A program made the position numbers and the translations under genes. From the NCBI GenBank assembly GCA_000953695.1, contig LN554847.1, positions 1,451,311-1,515,310 of the forward strand: a stretch of DNA of 64,000 nucleotides. Direction: 5' to 3'. Under the pieces are notes generated by a model. The model was not told the origin of the DNA and did not search any database. It saw nothing but the letters and a program-made list of their open reading frames with translations. The stretch comes from Aliivibrio wodanis. Its GTDB lineage: Bacteria; Pseudomonadota; Gammaproteobacteria; Enterobacterales; Vibrionaceae. Shown one piece after another: positions 47,701-54,474 of this stretch; positions within the stretch are counted from its first letter, which is position 1, and each line of letters starts with the position of its first letter.

Positions 47701-49828
47701 CTACGCCAACATCATTATTTTCTGGCTCTGGTGGGGGAGTTGTTCCATCCACATTTTCAACGCCAATGACAAAAGTTTCTTCGCTGCTTGAACCATCGGT
47801 TGAAGTCGCGACAATCACGATCTCGTGACTGGTTGCACTTTCAAAATCCAGTCCATCTCTAGCAACAGTCACAACACCAGTGATTGGATCAATTTGGAAT
47901 AAGCCATCCGCGTCATCACTCAGACGATAAGTAACTTCATCACTATCCGGATCAATCGCTTGCCCTGTAATATTAACCACATCACCTACGATTGCATTTT
48001 CTGAAACGCTATTGGCACCACCATCGCTGTCTGTGACTGCGCCAATGTCATTATCAGTATCGCCTTGACCTGGAGTTGTACCATCTGCATTTTCAACGCC
48101 AATGACAAAAGTTTCTTCGCTACTTGAACCATCGGTTGAAGTCGCGACAATCACGATCTCGTGACTGGTTGCACTTTCAAAATCCAGTCCATCTCTGGCT
48201 ACAGTGACAACGCCTGTTATTGGATCAATTTGGAATAAGCCGTCCGCGTCATCACTTAAGCTATAGGTAACTTCATCGCCATCAGGATCAACGGCTTGGC
48301 CTGTGATATTAACCACATCACCCACAGCCGCATTTTCTGAAACCGTATTGGCACCACCATCGCTGTCTGTGACTGCACCAACATCATTATTTTCTGGCTC
48401 TGGTGGGGTAGTAGTGTCATCCGCATTTTCAACGCCAATGACAAAAGTTTCTTCGCTGCTGGAGCCATCAGTTGAAGTTGCGACAATCACGACCTCATGA
48501 CTGGTTGCACTTTCAAAATCCAGTCCATCTCTAGCAACAGTCACAACGCCTGTGATTGGATCAATTTGGAATAAGCCATTCGCATCGTCACTCAAGCTAT
48601 AGGTAACTTCATCACCATCAGGATCTACTGCTTGGCCTATGATATTAACCACATCTCCCACGGCTGCATTTTCTGAAACCGTATTGGCACCACCATCGCT
48701 GTCTGTGACTGCGCCAATGTCATTATCAGTATCGCCTTGACCTGGAGTTGTACCATCTGCATTTTCAACGCCAATGATGAAAGTTTCTTCGCTGCTTGAA
48801 CCATCAGTTGAAGTTGCGACAATCACGATCTCATGACTGGTTTCACTTTCAAAATCCAGTCCATCTCTGGCAACAGTCACAACACCAGTGATTGGATCAA
48901 TTTGGAATAAGCCATTCGCATCGTCACTCAAGCTATAGGTAACTTCATCGCCATCAGGATCTACTGCTTGGCCTGTGATATTAACCACATCACCTACGAC
49001 TGCATTTTCTGAAATGGTATTTTCACTACCATCGCTGTCTGTGACTGCACCAATGTCGTTATCGGTATCGCCTTGACCTGGAGTTGTTCCATCCACATTT
49101 TCAACGCCAATGACAAAAGTTTCTTCGCTGCTTGAACCATCGGTTGAAGTCGCGACAATCACGATCTCGTGACTGGTTGCACTTTCAAAATCCAGTCCAT
49201 CTCTAGCAACAGTCACAACACCAGTGATTGGATCAATTTGGAATAAGCCATCCGCGTCATCACTCAGACGATAAGTAACTTCATCACTATCCGGATCAAT
49301 CGCTTGCCCTGTAATATTAACCACATCACCTACGATTGCATTTTCTGAAACGCTATTATCTAAAACATTGACATCAGAAAGACTTCCAATAACGTTATTT
49401 TGCTCAGGAACTACCAATTCGCCAGTTTCTCTATATACCTTATATTGTTCTAATAATGTTAAACTTTGGGTTTCTGACAAACCAATAGATTGCAAGGAGG
49501 ATGTATCAAAATTAGTTTCCGCTATCGAACTTCTACCTACACGTTCAATCTCTGTAGAAGCAGTTAAGCTTGAACCTCCAGATTCCCCTGCAGCAGGAGC
49601 TTCTGTAATTAAACTTGGATCCTGTCCATCTAAAATAGCATCTAAAATAGCAGTAATATCATCAGATTCTTCTGGCAAATCAACAACTTCAACGAGTAGC
49701 TCGCCTAATTCTTTATTCAAAGAAACCTCACCAGGAAATATAGAGTCTCCTGGACTAGCAAGTTTAAGGTTACCATTCACATCAATAACTATAATTTGTT
49801 TTTCATTTTCAGTAGTTTTAAAAGCCAT
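41714..49828 (-). CDS. lapV: LapV-like giant biofilm adhesin (retention module, 14 cadherin-like repeats, RTX, T1SS signal)
   Basis: This is a cell-surface adhesin of about 2704 residues. The ATG at 49828 follows GGGAAG; the frame reaches 49849. In order: an N-terminal retention module (about 1-75, MAFKTTENEKQIIVID) thought to plug the outer-membrane pore; a PAAG di-alanine site (about residues 78-81, bases 49586-49597), the type cut by LapG; 14 cadherin-like repeats of 112 residues (bases 44733-49399); a jelly-roll-like segment that may bind carbohydrate (near SFEDQPGDDGKKF; bases about 42960-43460); Ca-binding RTX nonapeptides (GGSGNDILIGG, several copies near 42060-42250); and a C-terminal type I secretion signal. 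The layout matches V. fischeri LapV (recalled from the literature). All secretion and control genes adjoin it. Confidence 0.9.
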   Translation of the reverse strand: MAFKTTENEKQIIVIDVNGNLKLASPGDSIFPGEVSLNKELGELLVEVVDLPEESDDITAILDAILDGQDPSLITEAPAAGESGGSSLTASTEIERVGRSSIAETNFDTSSLQSIGLSETQSLTLLEQYKVYRETGELVVPEQNNVIGSLSDVNVLDNSVSENAIVGDVVNITGQAIDPDSDEVTYRLSDDADGLFQIDPITGVVTVARDGLDFESATSHEIVIVATSTDGSSSEETFVIGVENVDGTTPGQGDTDNDIGAVTDSDGSENTISENAVVGDVVNITGQAVDPDGDEVTYSLSDDANGLFQIDPITGVVTVARDGLDFESETSHEIVIVATSTDGSSSEETFIIGVENADGTTPGQGDTDNDIGAVTDSDGGANTVSENAAVGDVVNIIGQAVDPDGDEVTYSLSDDANGLFQIDPITGVVTVARDGLDFESATSHEVVIVATSTDGSSSEETFVIGVENADDTTTPPEPENNDVGAVTDSDGGANTVSENAAVGDVVNITGQAVDPDGDEVTYSLSDDADGLFQIDPITGVVTVARDGLDFESATSHEIVIVATSTDGSSSEETFVIGVENADGTTPGQGDTDNDIGAVTDSDGGANSVSENAIVGDVVNITGQAIDPDSDEVTYRLSDDADGLFQIDPITGVVTVARDGLDFESATSHEIVIVATSTDGSSSEETFVIGVENVDGTTPPPEPENNDVGVVTDSDGGVNTVSENAAVGDVVNITGQAVDPDGDEVTYSLSDDADGLFQIDPITGVVTVARDGLDFESATSHEIVIVATSTDGSSSEETFVIGVENEDDTTTPPEPENNDVGVVTDSDGGVNTVSENAAVGDVVNITGQAVDPDGDEVTYSLSDDADGLFQIDPITGVVTVARDGLDFESATSHEIVIVATSTDGSSSEETFVIGVENADGGELVVPEQNNVIGSLSDVNVLDNSVSENAIVGDVVNITGQAIDPDSDEVTYRLSDDADGLFQIDPITGVVTVARDGLDFESATSHEIVIVATSSDGSSSEETFVIGVENEDDTTTPPEPENNDVGVVTDSDGGVNTVSENAAVGDVVNITGQAVDPDGDEVTYSLSDDADGLFQIDPITGVVTVARDGLDFESATSHEIVIVATSTDGSSSEETFVIGVENEDDTTTPPEPENNDVGVVTDSDGGVNTVSENAAVGDVVNITGQAVDPDGDEVTYSLSDDADGLFQIDPITGVVTVARDGLDFESATSHEIVIVATSTDGSSSEETFVIGVENADGTTPGQGDTDNDIGAVTDSDGGANTVSENAAVGDVVNIIGQAVDPDGDEVTYSLSDDANGLFQIDPITGVVTVARDGLDFESATSHEVVIVATSTDGSSSEETFVIGVENEDDTTTPPEPENNDVGVVTDSDGGVNTVSENAAVGDVVNITGQAVDPDGDEVTYSLSDDADGLFQIDPITGVVTVARDGLDFESATSHEIVIVATSSDGSSSEETFVIGVENEDDTTTPPEPENNDVGVVTDSDGGVNTVSENAAVGDVVNITGQAVDPDGDEVTYSLSDDADGLFQIDPITGVVTVARDGLDFESATSHEIVIVATSTDGSSSEETFVIGVENADGTTPGQGDTDNDIGAVTDSDGGVNTVSENAAVGDVVNITGQAVDPDGDEVTYSLSDDADGLFQIDPITGVVTVARDGLDFESATSHEIVIVAISSDGSSSEETFVIGVEADTTVPNVDPIADDFKIMLNDETSTQFTFEPHVSDIEDDADANDDKTIDIGITDLPELGTLYLVEGDTRTEITTSTVLTENSQIEYVLNDTVHEDLSFNATDDFLPNYTDGSVSSFTLTSGVIISGGTYTGDSPDAESTLTAGDLFYDDRTGETGLGVGDSELDVDDQDYIEVDFSQVGASESTNIAVTEVNIDFGSIWAHYEDDHGANAEIQVLLFKDGQVVGESPYVFDDSTNSDVYDGSGEFTANIQLDSGFDQIRVYTVHGDGSTVSNSNITLQGVEVVAVSEDIHYKATDSDGGTDPGIITLSSKNSGESKNTDPIANDTEINNAVEDTKILLSTSDFNVSDSDNDTLIFTSTSNLTSGSASINSDGDIEFTPAPDFSGEVTFDYTISDGKGGEATATATIKISAVADIPTLSVIQSSNWIFTSSFEDQPGDDGKKFSSSVDGWTPIAGEGAVETWETGESMSDAGSISASDGNQFLELDSASSFDSTKGVERSIDTQEGKLYTLTLDVAPRPGYDKEYNSFDIVVDGVVVGSWEGSSSPKDQSLEWSTIQVSFYGSSTSQNIQLISTGKHHESGRGALIDNLVIEDHNGVQAGNQEAKTHIDLNDYISGSLTDTDNSEVLSYEIANLPADASIYVNDVYISVTDGKVTLTAEQLSTGKIVFDSSYTGAFTLAVTAIATEISNGDTARSEPQFLDLVVTGKGLVTNPIESTTVQGGDFADQITKGSVQSITPEVNGQTFVIADANNINSGAGNDHVASGSGNDIIHLGDSHTAGYDETQSAYDIADEERALFAKGSDASKLNAQDLDSFISGYSPVAHIDAAHAGAGDDHVFGEGGIDLIYGAEGNDYLDGGEGDDVLRGGSGNDILIGGSGNDILIGGLGNDILTGGTGEDIFKWVDQGADSGLDTIKDFTKGEDLIDLTEILTDDVNQTNVDALLAHIELSESGNDLTLLITDDAGNKHTITVEGGINSFGLESADFNNNQSEILTQLLENQMFKVDV
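44733..49399 (-). repeat. Fourteen tandem 336-bp repeats within lapV
   Basis: The unit is 336 bp (112 residues), beginning near N-N/D-[DV]-[VI]-G and containing SENAxVGDVVNITGQ and GLFQIDPITGVVTVARDG. Several neighbours are almost identical at the DNA level. Two linker classes alternate (TTPGQGDTDNDIG and TTTPPEPENNDVG). The eighth unit repeats the special first unit, including its GELVVPEQNNVIGSLSD leader. Copy number could be mis-assembled in short-read data. Confidence 0.92.
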
Positions 49829-50348
49829 GATATTACTTCCCAAATCCATTTATTTACGCTTGCTATAAATCACAAGCCGAACAATCACAATATATATTAT
49901 TTTATCACACCATTAACATTGTCACTACATAGCTGCAAATGTAATAAATTCTATTTTGATTGATAAAAATCAATAAATAGCTCAATTTCATTAAGCTCAT
50001 CACAAAACGTGAAATCAGTTCCATTAACTTTGTAACTAAAGTGAAACAGAATTAACATTAAACTTAATATAGGAATAATTTATTTCAAAAAGTCTCATTA
50101 CTGACACAAATTTTCATTTTTAATTACAATATTCAATAAATACTTAAGGTGAAAATCATATAAAACCTTAATAGGTTACTCCTTCAACATTTACATTTTT
50201 GCTTTTTAAATATAGATAACGTAGCATTTCACTTAATATATAAATAACAATTCAAACAAAATAATGACATCTGTTGTCATTATTAGTTTATAAATACAAT
50301 GCTCATTGTGTTACTTAAAAAGAATATAATGACTTTAGGAGAAGCATT
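49829..50348. promoter_or_regulatory. Long AT-rich divergent promoter region lapV / lapE operon
   Basis: The stretch has 520 bp with no plausible gene and must hold the promoters of the adhesin and of the pore operon. One palindrome stands out: AATAATGACA (50260-50269) and TGTCATTATT (50275-50284) with a 5-base spacer, 65 bp before the lapE start. Such length and AT content suit binding by several regulators or H-NS; this is inference. Confidence 0.5.
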
Positions 50349-51665
50349 TTGAAATGGATGAAATTTGCGACTTATAGCAGTCTGCTTGTTTTGAGTGTAT
50401 CAACTCAAGCTCAAACTTTAGAGCAGGCAATTTCTCAAACACTAACAACTAACCCCGAAGTTAAAAAATCATATAATTCTTATTTAAGTTTTATTGAAGA
50501 TAGTAATAGTGTTTATGGTAACTATTTGCCATCAATTGATTTAGATGCAGGGATCGGATACGAGCAGATAAATCCAGTAAATGATAGTTCAACAGACTTA
50601 ACACGAAAGGATGCTACTCTTTCTTTAACTCAGTTAATTTGGGATGGTTCTAGCACTATAAATAATATGGATAGAACTAAAGCCGAATCAGAAGCAGCTC
50701 GCTTGCAATTAATATCTTTAGCAGAAACTAAAGCCTTAGATGTTTCACAAGTCTACCTTGATGCAGTAAAAGCCACTGAAATACTAGCTCTTTCTGAAAG
50801 TAACTTAGCTATTCATAAAAAGATCTATAAGGATATAAAAAGAAGAGCGACATCCGGTATTGGTTCTACAGCTGACGTCTCGCAAATCGAAGCTCGTATT
50901 GCTCGAGCTCATGGTAATTTACTAGCAGCACAAAACAATTTATTTGATACGCACACCGTATTCACTCAAATTGTAGGCTCTCGACCTCAAGGTCTTATTT
51001 ACCCACGTGCAGATGCAAATACACTACCTCTAAGTCTTCAAGACGGTCTCGATCGTGCTTACCAATATCACCCTGTATTATTAACAACACAAGCCGATAT
51101 TCAGGCGGCAAAATATCAATATGCACAATCTAAAAGTAACAATTATCCAACTTTCTCTTTAGAAGCCGCACAAACTTGGCGTGATGATGCTGGAGGTATC
51201 GAAGGGAGCAGTGATGAATTTTCAGCAATGATCCGTATGCGCTACAACTTATACAATGGTGGTAGTGATAGTGCTTTATCTGAAAAGAGTGCCTACCAGC
51301 TTAATATGGCAAAAGATCTTCGTGATAGTGCTTATCGTAATGTAGAAGAAGGCTTTCGTCTTTCATGGAGCGCATTAGATTTAACATTACAACAGAAAGA
51401 GTTTTTAGCGGATCATGTAGATGCAGCCTCTGATACTGTTGTTGCATATGAAAAGCAATACCGAATTGGAAAGCGAACATTACTTGATCTATTAAATACT
51501 GAAAATGAACTTTTTGAAGCGCGTAAATCATATCTTGACGCTCACTATGCAGAGCAGTTTGCAAAATTTCGAGTTTTGCATGCGACAGGAACATTGTTAC
51601 CTTCACTACTCATTGATACACCAACAGAATGGAATTCTTCACAATCTAAGGAAGAGGAGAAATAA
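50349..51665 (+). CDS. lapE: TolC-family outer-membrane channel of the adhesin secretion system (TTG start)
   Basis: The 438-residue TolC-type protein forms the outer-membrane tunnel in which LapA-type adhesins are exported and held. The signal peptide ends near STQA|QTLEQA. The typical TLEQAISQTLTTNPEVKKS opening, two structural repeats of long helices with periodic TISQ/ALSE patterns, and IGKRTLLDLLNTENELFEAR near the end are all TolC/OEP features (PF02321). The start is TTG at 50349, with AGGAGA six bases upstream; the in-frame ATG at 50358 is too far from it. The OmpA-like gene starts 2 bp after the stop. Confidence 0.92.
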   Translation: MKWMKFATYSSLLVLSVSTQAQTLEQAISQTLTTNPEVKKSYNSYLSFIEDSNSVYGNYLPSIDLDAGIGYEQINPVNDSSTDLTRKDATLSLTQLIWDGSSTINNMDRTKAESEAARLQLISLAETKALDVSQVYLDAVKATEILALSESNLAIHKKIYKDIKRRATSGIGSTADVSQIEARIARAHGNLLAAQNNLFDTHTVFTQIVGSRPQGLIYPRADANTLPLSLQDGLDRAYQYHPVLLTTQADIQAAKYQYAQSKSNNYPTFSLEAAQTWRDDAGGIEGSSDEFSAMIRMRYNLYNGGSDSALSEKSAYQLNMAKDLRDSAYRNVEEGFRLSWSALDLTLQQKEFLADHVDAASDTVVAYEKQYRIGKRTLLDLLNTENELFEARKSYLDAHYAEQFAKFRVLHATGTLLPSLLIDTPTEWNSSQSKEEEK

Positions 51666-51667
51666 GC

Positions 51668-52273
51668 ATGAACAAAACAATTTATCCCGTAATTATTGCT
51701 AGTTTCTTCTTAACTGCCTGCGTGTCCGGAGAGAGAGATTACATCGAAACACCCAAGCCAAATCAAGCTTCAGAATTAACAGATCAAGATTATGATGGTG
51801 TTATTGATGCTCGTGATGTTTGCCCAAGCACACCGAGGGGGGCTGAAATAGACAATGATGGCTGTGCTGAATATGTAGAATACTCAAATGAAAAAGATCT
51901 TAAGATCCTATTTGCCAATGACTCTTCAGAGATCTCATCAATGTTTCAAGAAGAGATCAATACAATGGCAGAGTTTTTAATCGAATATCCAGAAACTTCA
52001 ATTCAGCTCCAAGGCTTTGCCAGTCAACAAGGTGATGCTGAGTATAATATTCAATTATCAGAATTTAGAGCAACAGCAGTACGTACAGCTCTTATTGAAT
52101 CAGGAGTTAAACCGAGTCGAATTAAAACCATTGGTTTTGGGGATACTTTGTTAATTGATGAAGGGGATTCAGCTGTCAGTCATGCACTGAATCGACGAGT
52201 CATAGCAACTGTTGTTGGCTACAAAGGTGAAGTAATTAATGAATGGACTATTTTTACTCGTAAGAAAAAATAA
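51668..52273 (+). CDS. OmpA-family lipoprotein with thrombospondin-type-3 calcium motif
   Basis: The 201-residue protein has a lipobox (FFLTA|C, residue about 18), a TSP3-type calcium motif (DQDYDGVIDARDVCP), then an OmpA C-terminal domain that binds peptidoglycan. The latter includes the helix with LSEFRATAVRTALIESGV and the later NRRVIATVVG segment. It should sit in the outer membrane and grip the wall. It begins 2 bp after lapE, so it is made with the secretion pore and may anchor it. Lap clusters of Pseudomonas fluorescens do not have this gene in the core set; vibrio clusters often do. It ends at a strong bidirectional terminator. Confidence 0.9.
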   Translation: MNKTIYPVIIASFFLTACVSGERDYIETPKPNQASELTDQDYDGVIDARDVCPSTPRGAEIDNDGCAEYVEYSNEKDLKILFANDSSEISSMFQEEINTMAEFLIEYPETSIQLQGFASQQGDAEYNIQLSEFRATAVRTALIESGVKPSRIKTIGFGDTLLIDEGDSAVSHALNRRVIATVVGYKGEVINEWTIFTRKKK

Positions 52274-52310
52274 TATTACCTAGTGTAAGTTATCCTTTCA
52301 ACCATGTAAT

Positions 52311-52346
52311 AAAAATGGGCAGTGATTAATTCGCTGCCCATTTTTT
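52311..52346. terminator. Bidirectional terminator between ompA-like gene and lapB
   Basis: AAAAATGGGCAG (52311-52322) and CTGCCCATTTTT (52334-52345) with an AT-rich loop and T-runs on both strands, between the convergent lapE and lapC-B operons. Confidence 0.85.
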
Positions 52347-52359
52347 AATTTCTTTCAAA

Positions 52360-54474
52360 TTAACTTGCTGCTCTTACCTTCCCTGTTTTCAATTCATTTA
52401 ATACCTGATGTTTTGGACCATCCGCAATAATATGACCTTTCTCCATCACGATAATTCGATCAACTACGTCCAACATTGATGTTTTATGCGTTATTAAAAT
52501 GAGTGTTTCTGATGGCTTTAGTTGAGATAACTGATTTTTGAATAATAACTCCGAACGATTATCCATACTACTTGTTGGCTCATCTAATAATAAGACAGGT
52601 GGACGCCCGATTAATGCTCTAGCAATAGCCACTGATTGACGCTGTCCTCCAGAAAGTAGTAAGCCTCCCTCACCAACTTGACGTTCTAAACCAGCAGGAT
52701 CTTGCTGTGTAAATGCCGTAACACCAGCACGATTAGCAGCATCCATGACTTCAGAGTCGTCAGATAGATCTCGACCTAACGTAATGTTTTCACGAATAGA
52801 ACCATAAAATAACGTAATATCTTGTGGAACACAGCCTATATTACGACGCACATCGACATGATGTAATTGAGACATATCAGTATCATCAATGCGCACAGAA
52901 CCAAGCACCGGTTGATATAACCCCATAATAAGCCTTTCTAAGGTCGTTTTACCCGAACCTATGCGCCCTATAATAGCAACTTTTTCTCCTGGATTAATGG
53001 TAAAGCTAATATCACGAACTGCGGATATTTTCGACTCTGGATAATTAAAGCAGACCTTTTCAAACTCGATTTTTCCTTGAAGGATTGGACGGTGTATATA
53101 ACGCTTATCTTCTTCTTGCTCGTCAGGCATTTCCATTAACTGTTCAATTATCGTCAGCGACGACTTAGCTTGATTATATCGACTAGACAACAAAGAAATT
53201 TGTACCAAAGGACCTATTGCTTTCCCGCTAAGCATAGTTGATGCAATAAGACCTCCCATGGTTAGATCTCCATTCGCGATCAAATAAACACCTACAATAA
53301 TCATCCCAATATTTACCGCTTGTTGTACAAAACCTGCCATATTTTGAATAGAATCGGTTATTCGTCGGCTTTTAATACTCCAATTTGATATATGCGTAAC
53401 CGCTTCTTCCCAGCGATATTGAAACTGGCTTTGAGCATTAAATAATTTTAATGTCTCTAAACCAACCAAACTTTCAATAAGATTTGCATATTTTTGAGAT
53501 GATAACCGCGAACCTTCTTCAATGGTTTTTTTAAGCGGTGCTTGGATAATTGCGGCATGAATAAGTAACAATGCAATCCCAACAATGGGTACTAAAACAA
53601 TAGGGCCGGCAACCAAATAAATAATAAACAAAAATAATAATGCAAAAGGGAGATCAATTAATGAAGCAATTGTCGCTGATGTAAAAAACTCTCTTATTGA
53701 TTCAAACTCTTGCAAATGTCGTGCGAAAGCACCTACCGAAGGAGGTCTAGCTTCCATCCTAATACCTAATACCTTCTGAAATAACTTTGAGGAAATTAGT
53801 ACATCTGATTTTTTCCCTGCTATATCAATAAAATAACTTCGTAAATATTTTAAAATAAAATCAAATACAAAAATAACAAAGATACCTGATGAAAGTACCC
53901 ATAATGACTCAAATGCTAAATTCGGTACTACTTTGTCATATACTAAACGGGTAAACATAGGAGTAGCAATTGCAAACATATTAATTAATATCGATGCAAT
54001 AAATACATCACGATAGATATGCTTTGATTCAAATAATGTACTCCAAAACCAATGACCTTCTCTTTTCTTAAGAATTTCTGGAGAGCGGTCATCGTATCTA
54101 AACTGTTTTTTAAGTAAAAAATATCGCCCAATATATTGACTGTCTAAGTCTTCAATTGTAATTGAGATAGGGAGAGTTCCTGAACTTTGAGTAATAATTT
54201 CAGCTTCTTTCTGTTCATTATCAAATCCAGTTAAAACACAAGATTCTCCATTATTAAGCAATAACACAACAGGTAAGATCAACGTCGGGATCGTAAGTAA
54301 CTGAGCTTGGTTCTCTTTTGCTATCAAACCTGCTTTTTCTGCCGCTCTAGGGAATAAAAAAGGTGTTAATTTACCTTCCTGTAGTGGTAAGCCATTAATC
54401 AGGACTTCTGGTGAATTAACTTTTCCATAATAACGACTGACGTAACAAAGGGAGTGTAATAGTGAATCTTTCAT
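52360..54474 (-). CDS. lapB: LapB-type type I secretion ABC transporter
   Basis: The 704-residue inner-membrane ABC exporter powers secretion of the giant adhesin. The N-terminal 125 residues are a C39-peptidase-like domain without the catalytic cysteine (it starts MKDSLLHSLCYVSRYYG, with no Q-x-x-x-x-C-G motif), as in LapB/HlyB types. Six membrane helices follow (about 155-430). The nucleotide-binding domain has Walker A GRIGSGKTT, signature LLSGGQRQSVAIARAL, Walker B VLLLDEPTSSMD and the H-loop TLILITHKTSM. Its ATG overlaps the lapD stop by one base. It works with LapC and LapE. Confidence 0.94.
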   Translation of the reverse strand: MKDSLLHSLCYVSRYYGKVNSPEVLINGLPLQEGKLTPFLFPRAAEKAGLIAKENQAQLLTIPTLILPVVLLLNNGESCVLTGFDNEQKEAEIITQSSGTLPISITIEDLDSQYIGRYFLLKKQFRYDDRSPEILKKREGHWFWSTLFESKHIYRDVFIASILINMFAIATPMFTRLVYDKVVPNLAFESLWVLSSGIFVIFVFDFILKYLRSYFIDIAGKKSDVLISSKLFQKVLGIRMEARPPSVGAFARHLQEFESIREFFTSATIASLIDLPFALLFLFIIYLVAGPIVLVPIVGIALLLIHAAIIQAPLKKTIEEGSRLSSQKYANLIESLVGLETLKLFNAQSQFQYRWEEAVTHISNWSIKSRRITDSIQNMAGFVQQAVNIGMIIVGVYLIANGDLTMGGLIASTMLSGKAIGPLVQISLLSSRYNQAKSSLTIIEQLMEMPDEQEEDKRYIHRPILQGKIEFEKVCFNYPESKISAVRDISFTINPGEKVAIIGRIGSGKTTLERLIMGLYQPVLGSVRIDDTDMSQLHHVDVRRNIGCVPQDITLFYGSIRENITLGRDLSDDSEVMDAANRAGVTAFTQQDPAGLERQVGEGGLLLSGGQRQSVAIARALIGRPPVLLLDEPTSSMDNRSELLFKNQLSQLKPSETLILITHKTSMLDVVDRIIVMEKGHIIADGPKHQVLNELKTGKVRAAS

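Noticed and set aside
45279..48500. Series of near-identical 65-residue plus-strand reading frames spaced by 336 bp or its multiples
   Set aside because: They are antisense shadows of the repeated lapV units: same period, no ribosome-binding sites, and composition dictated by the other strand.
44733..49399. Regular repeats resembling a CRISPR-like or satellite array
   Set aside because: The unit is 336 bp, fully coding in one frame, with protein-level conservation and no spacers.
51301..51606. 101-residue minus-strand frame within lapE
   Set aside because: It is entirely inside a well-supported TolC-family gene and has no recognisable features.
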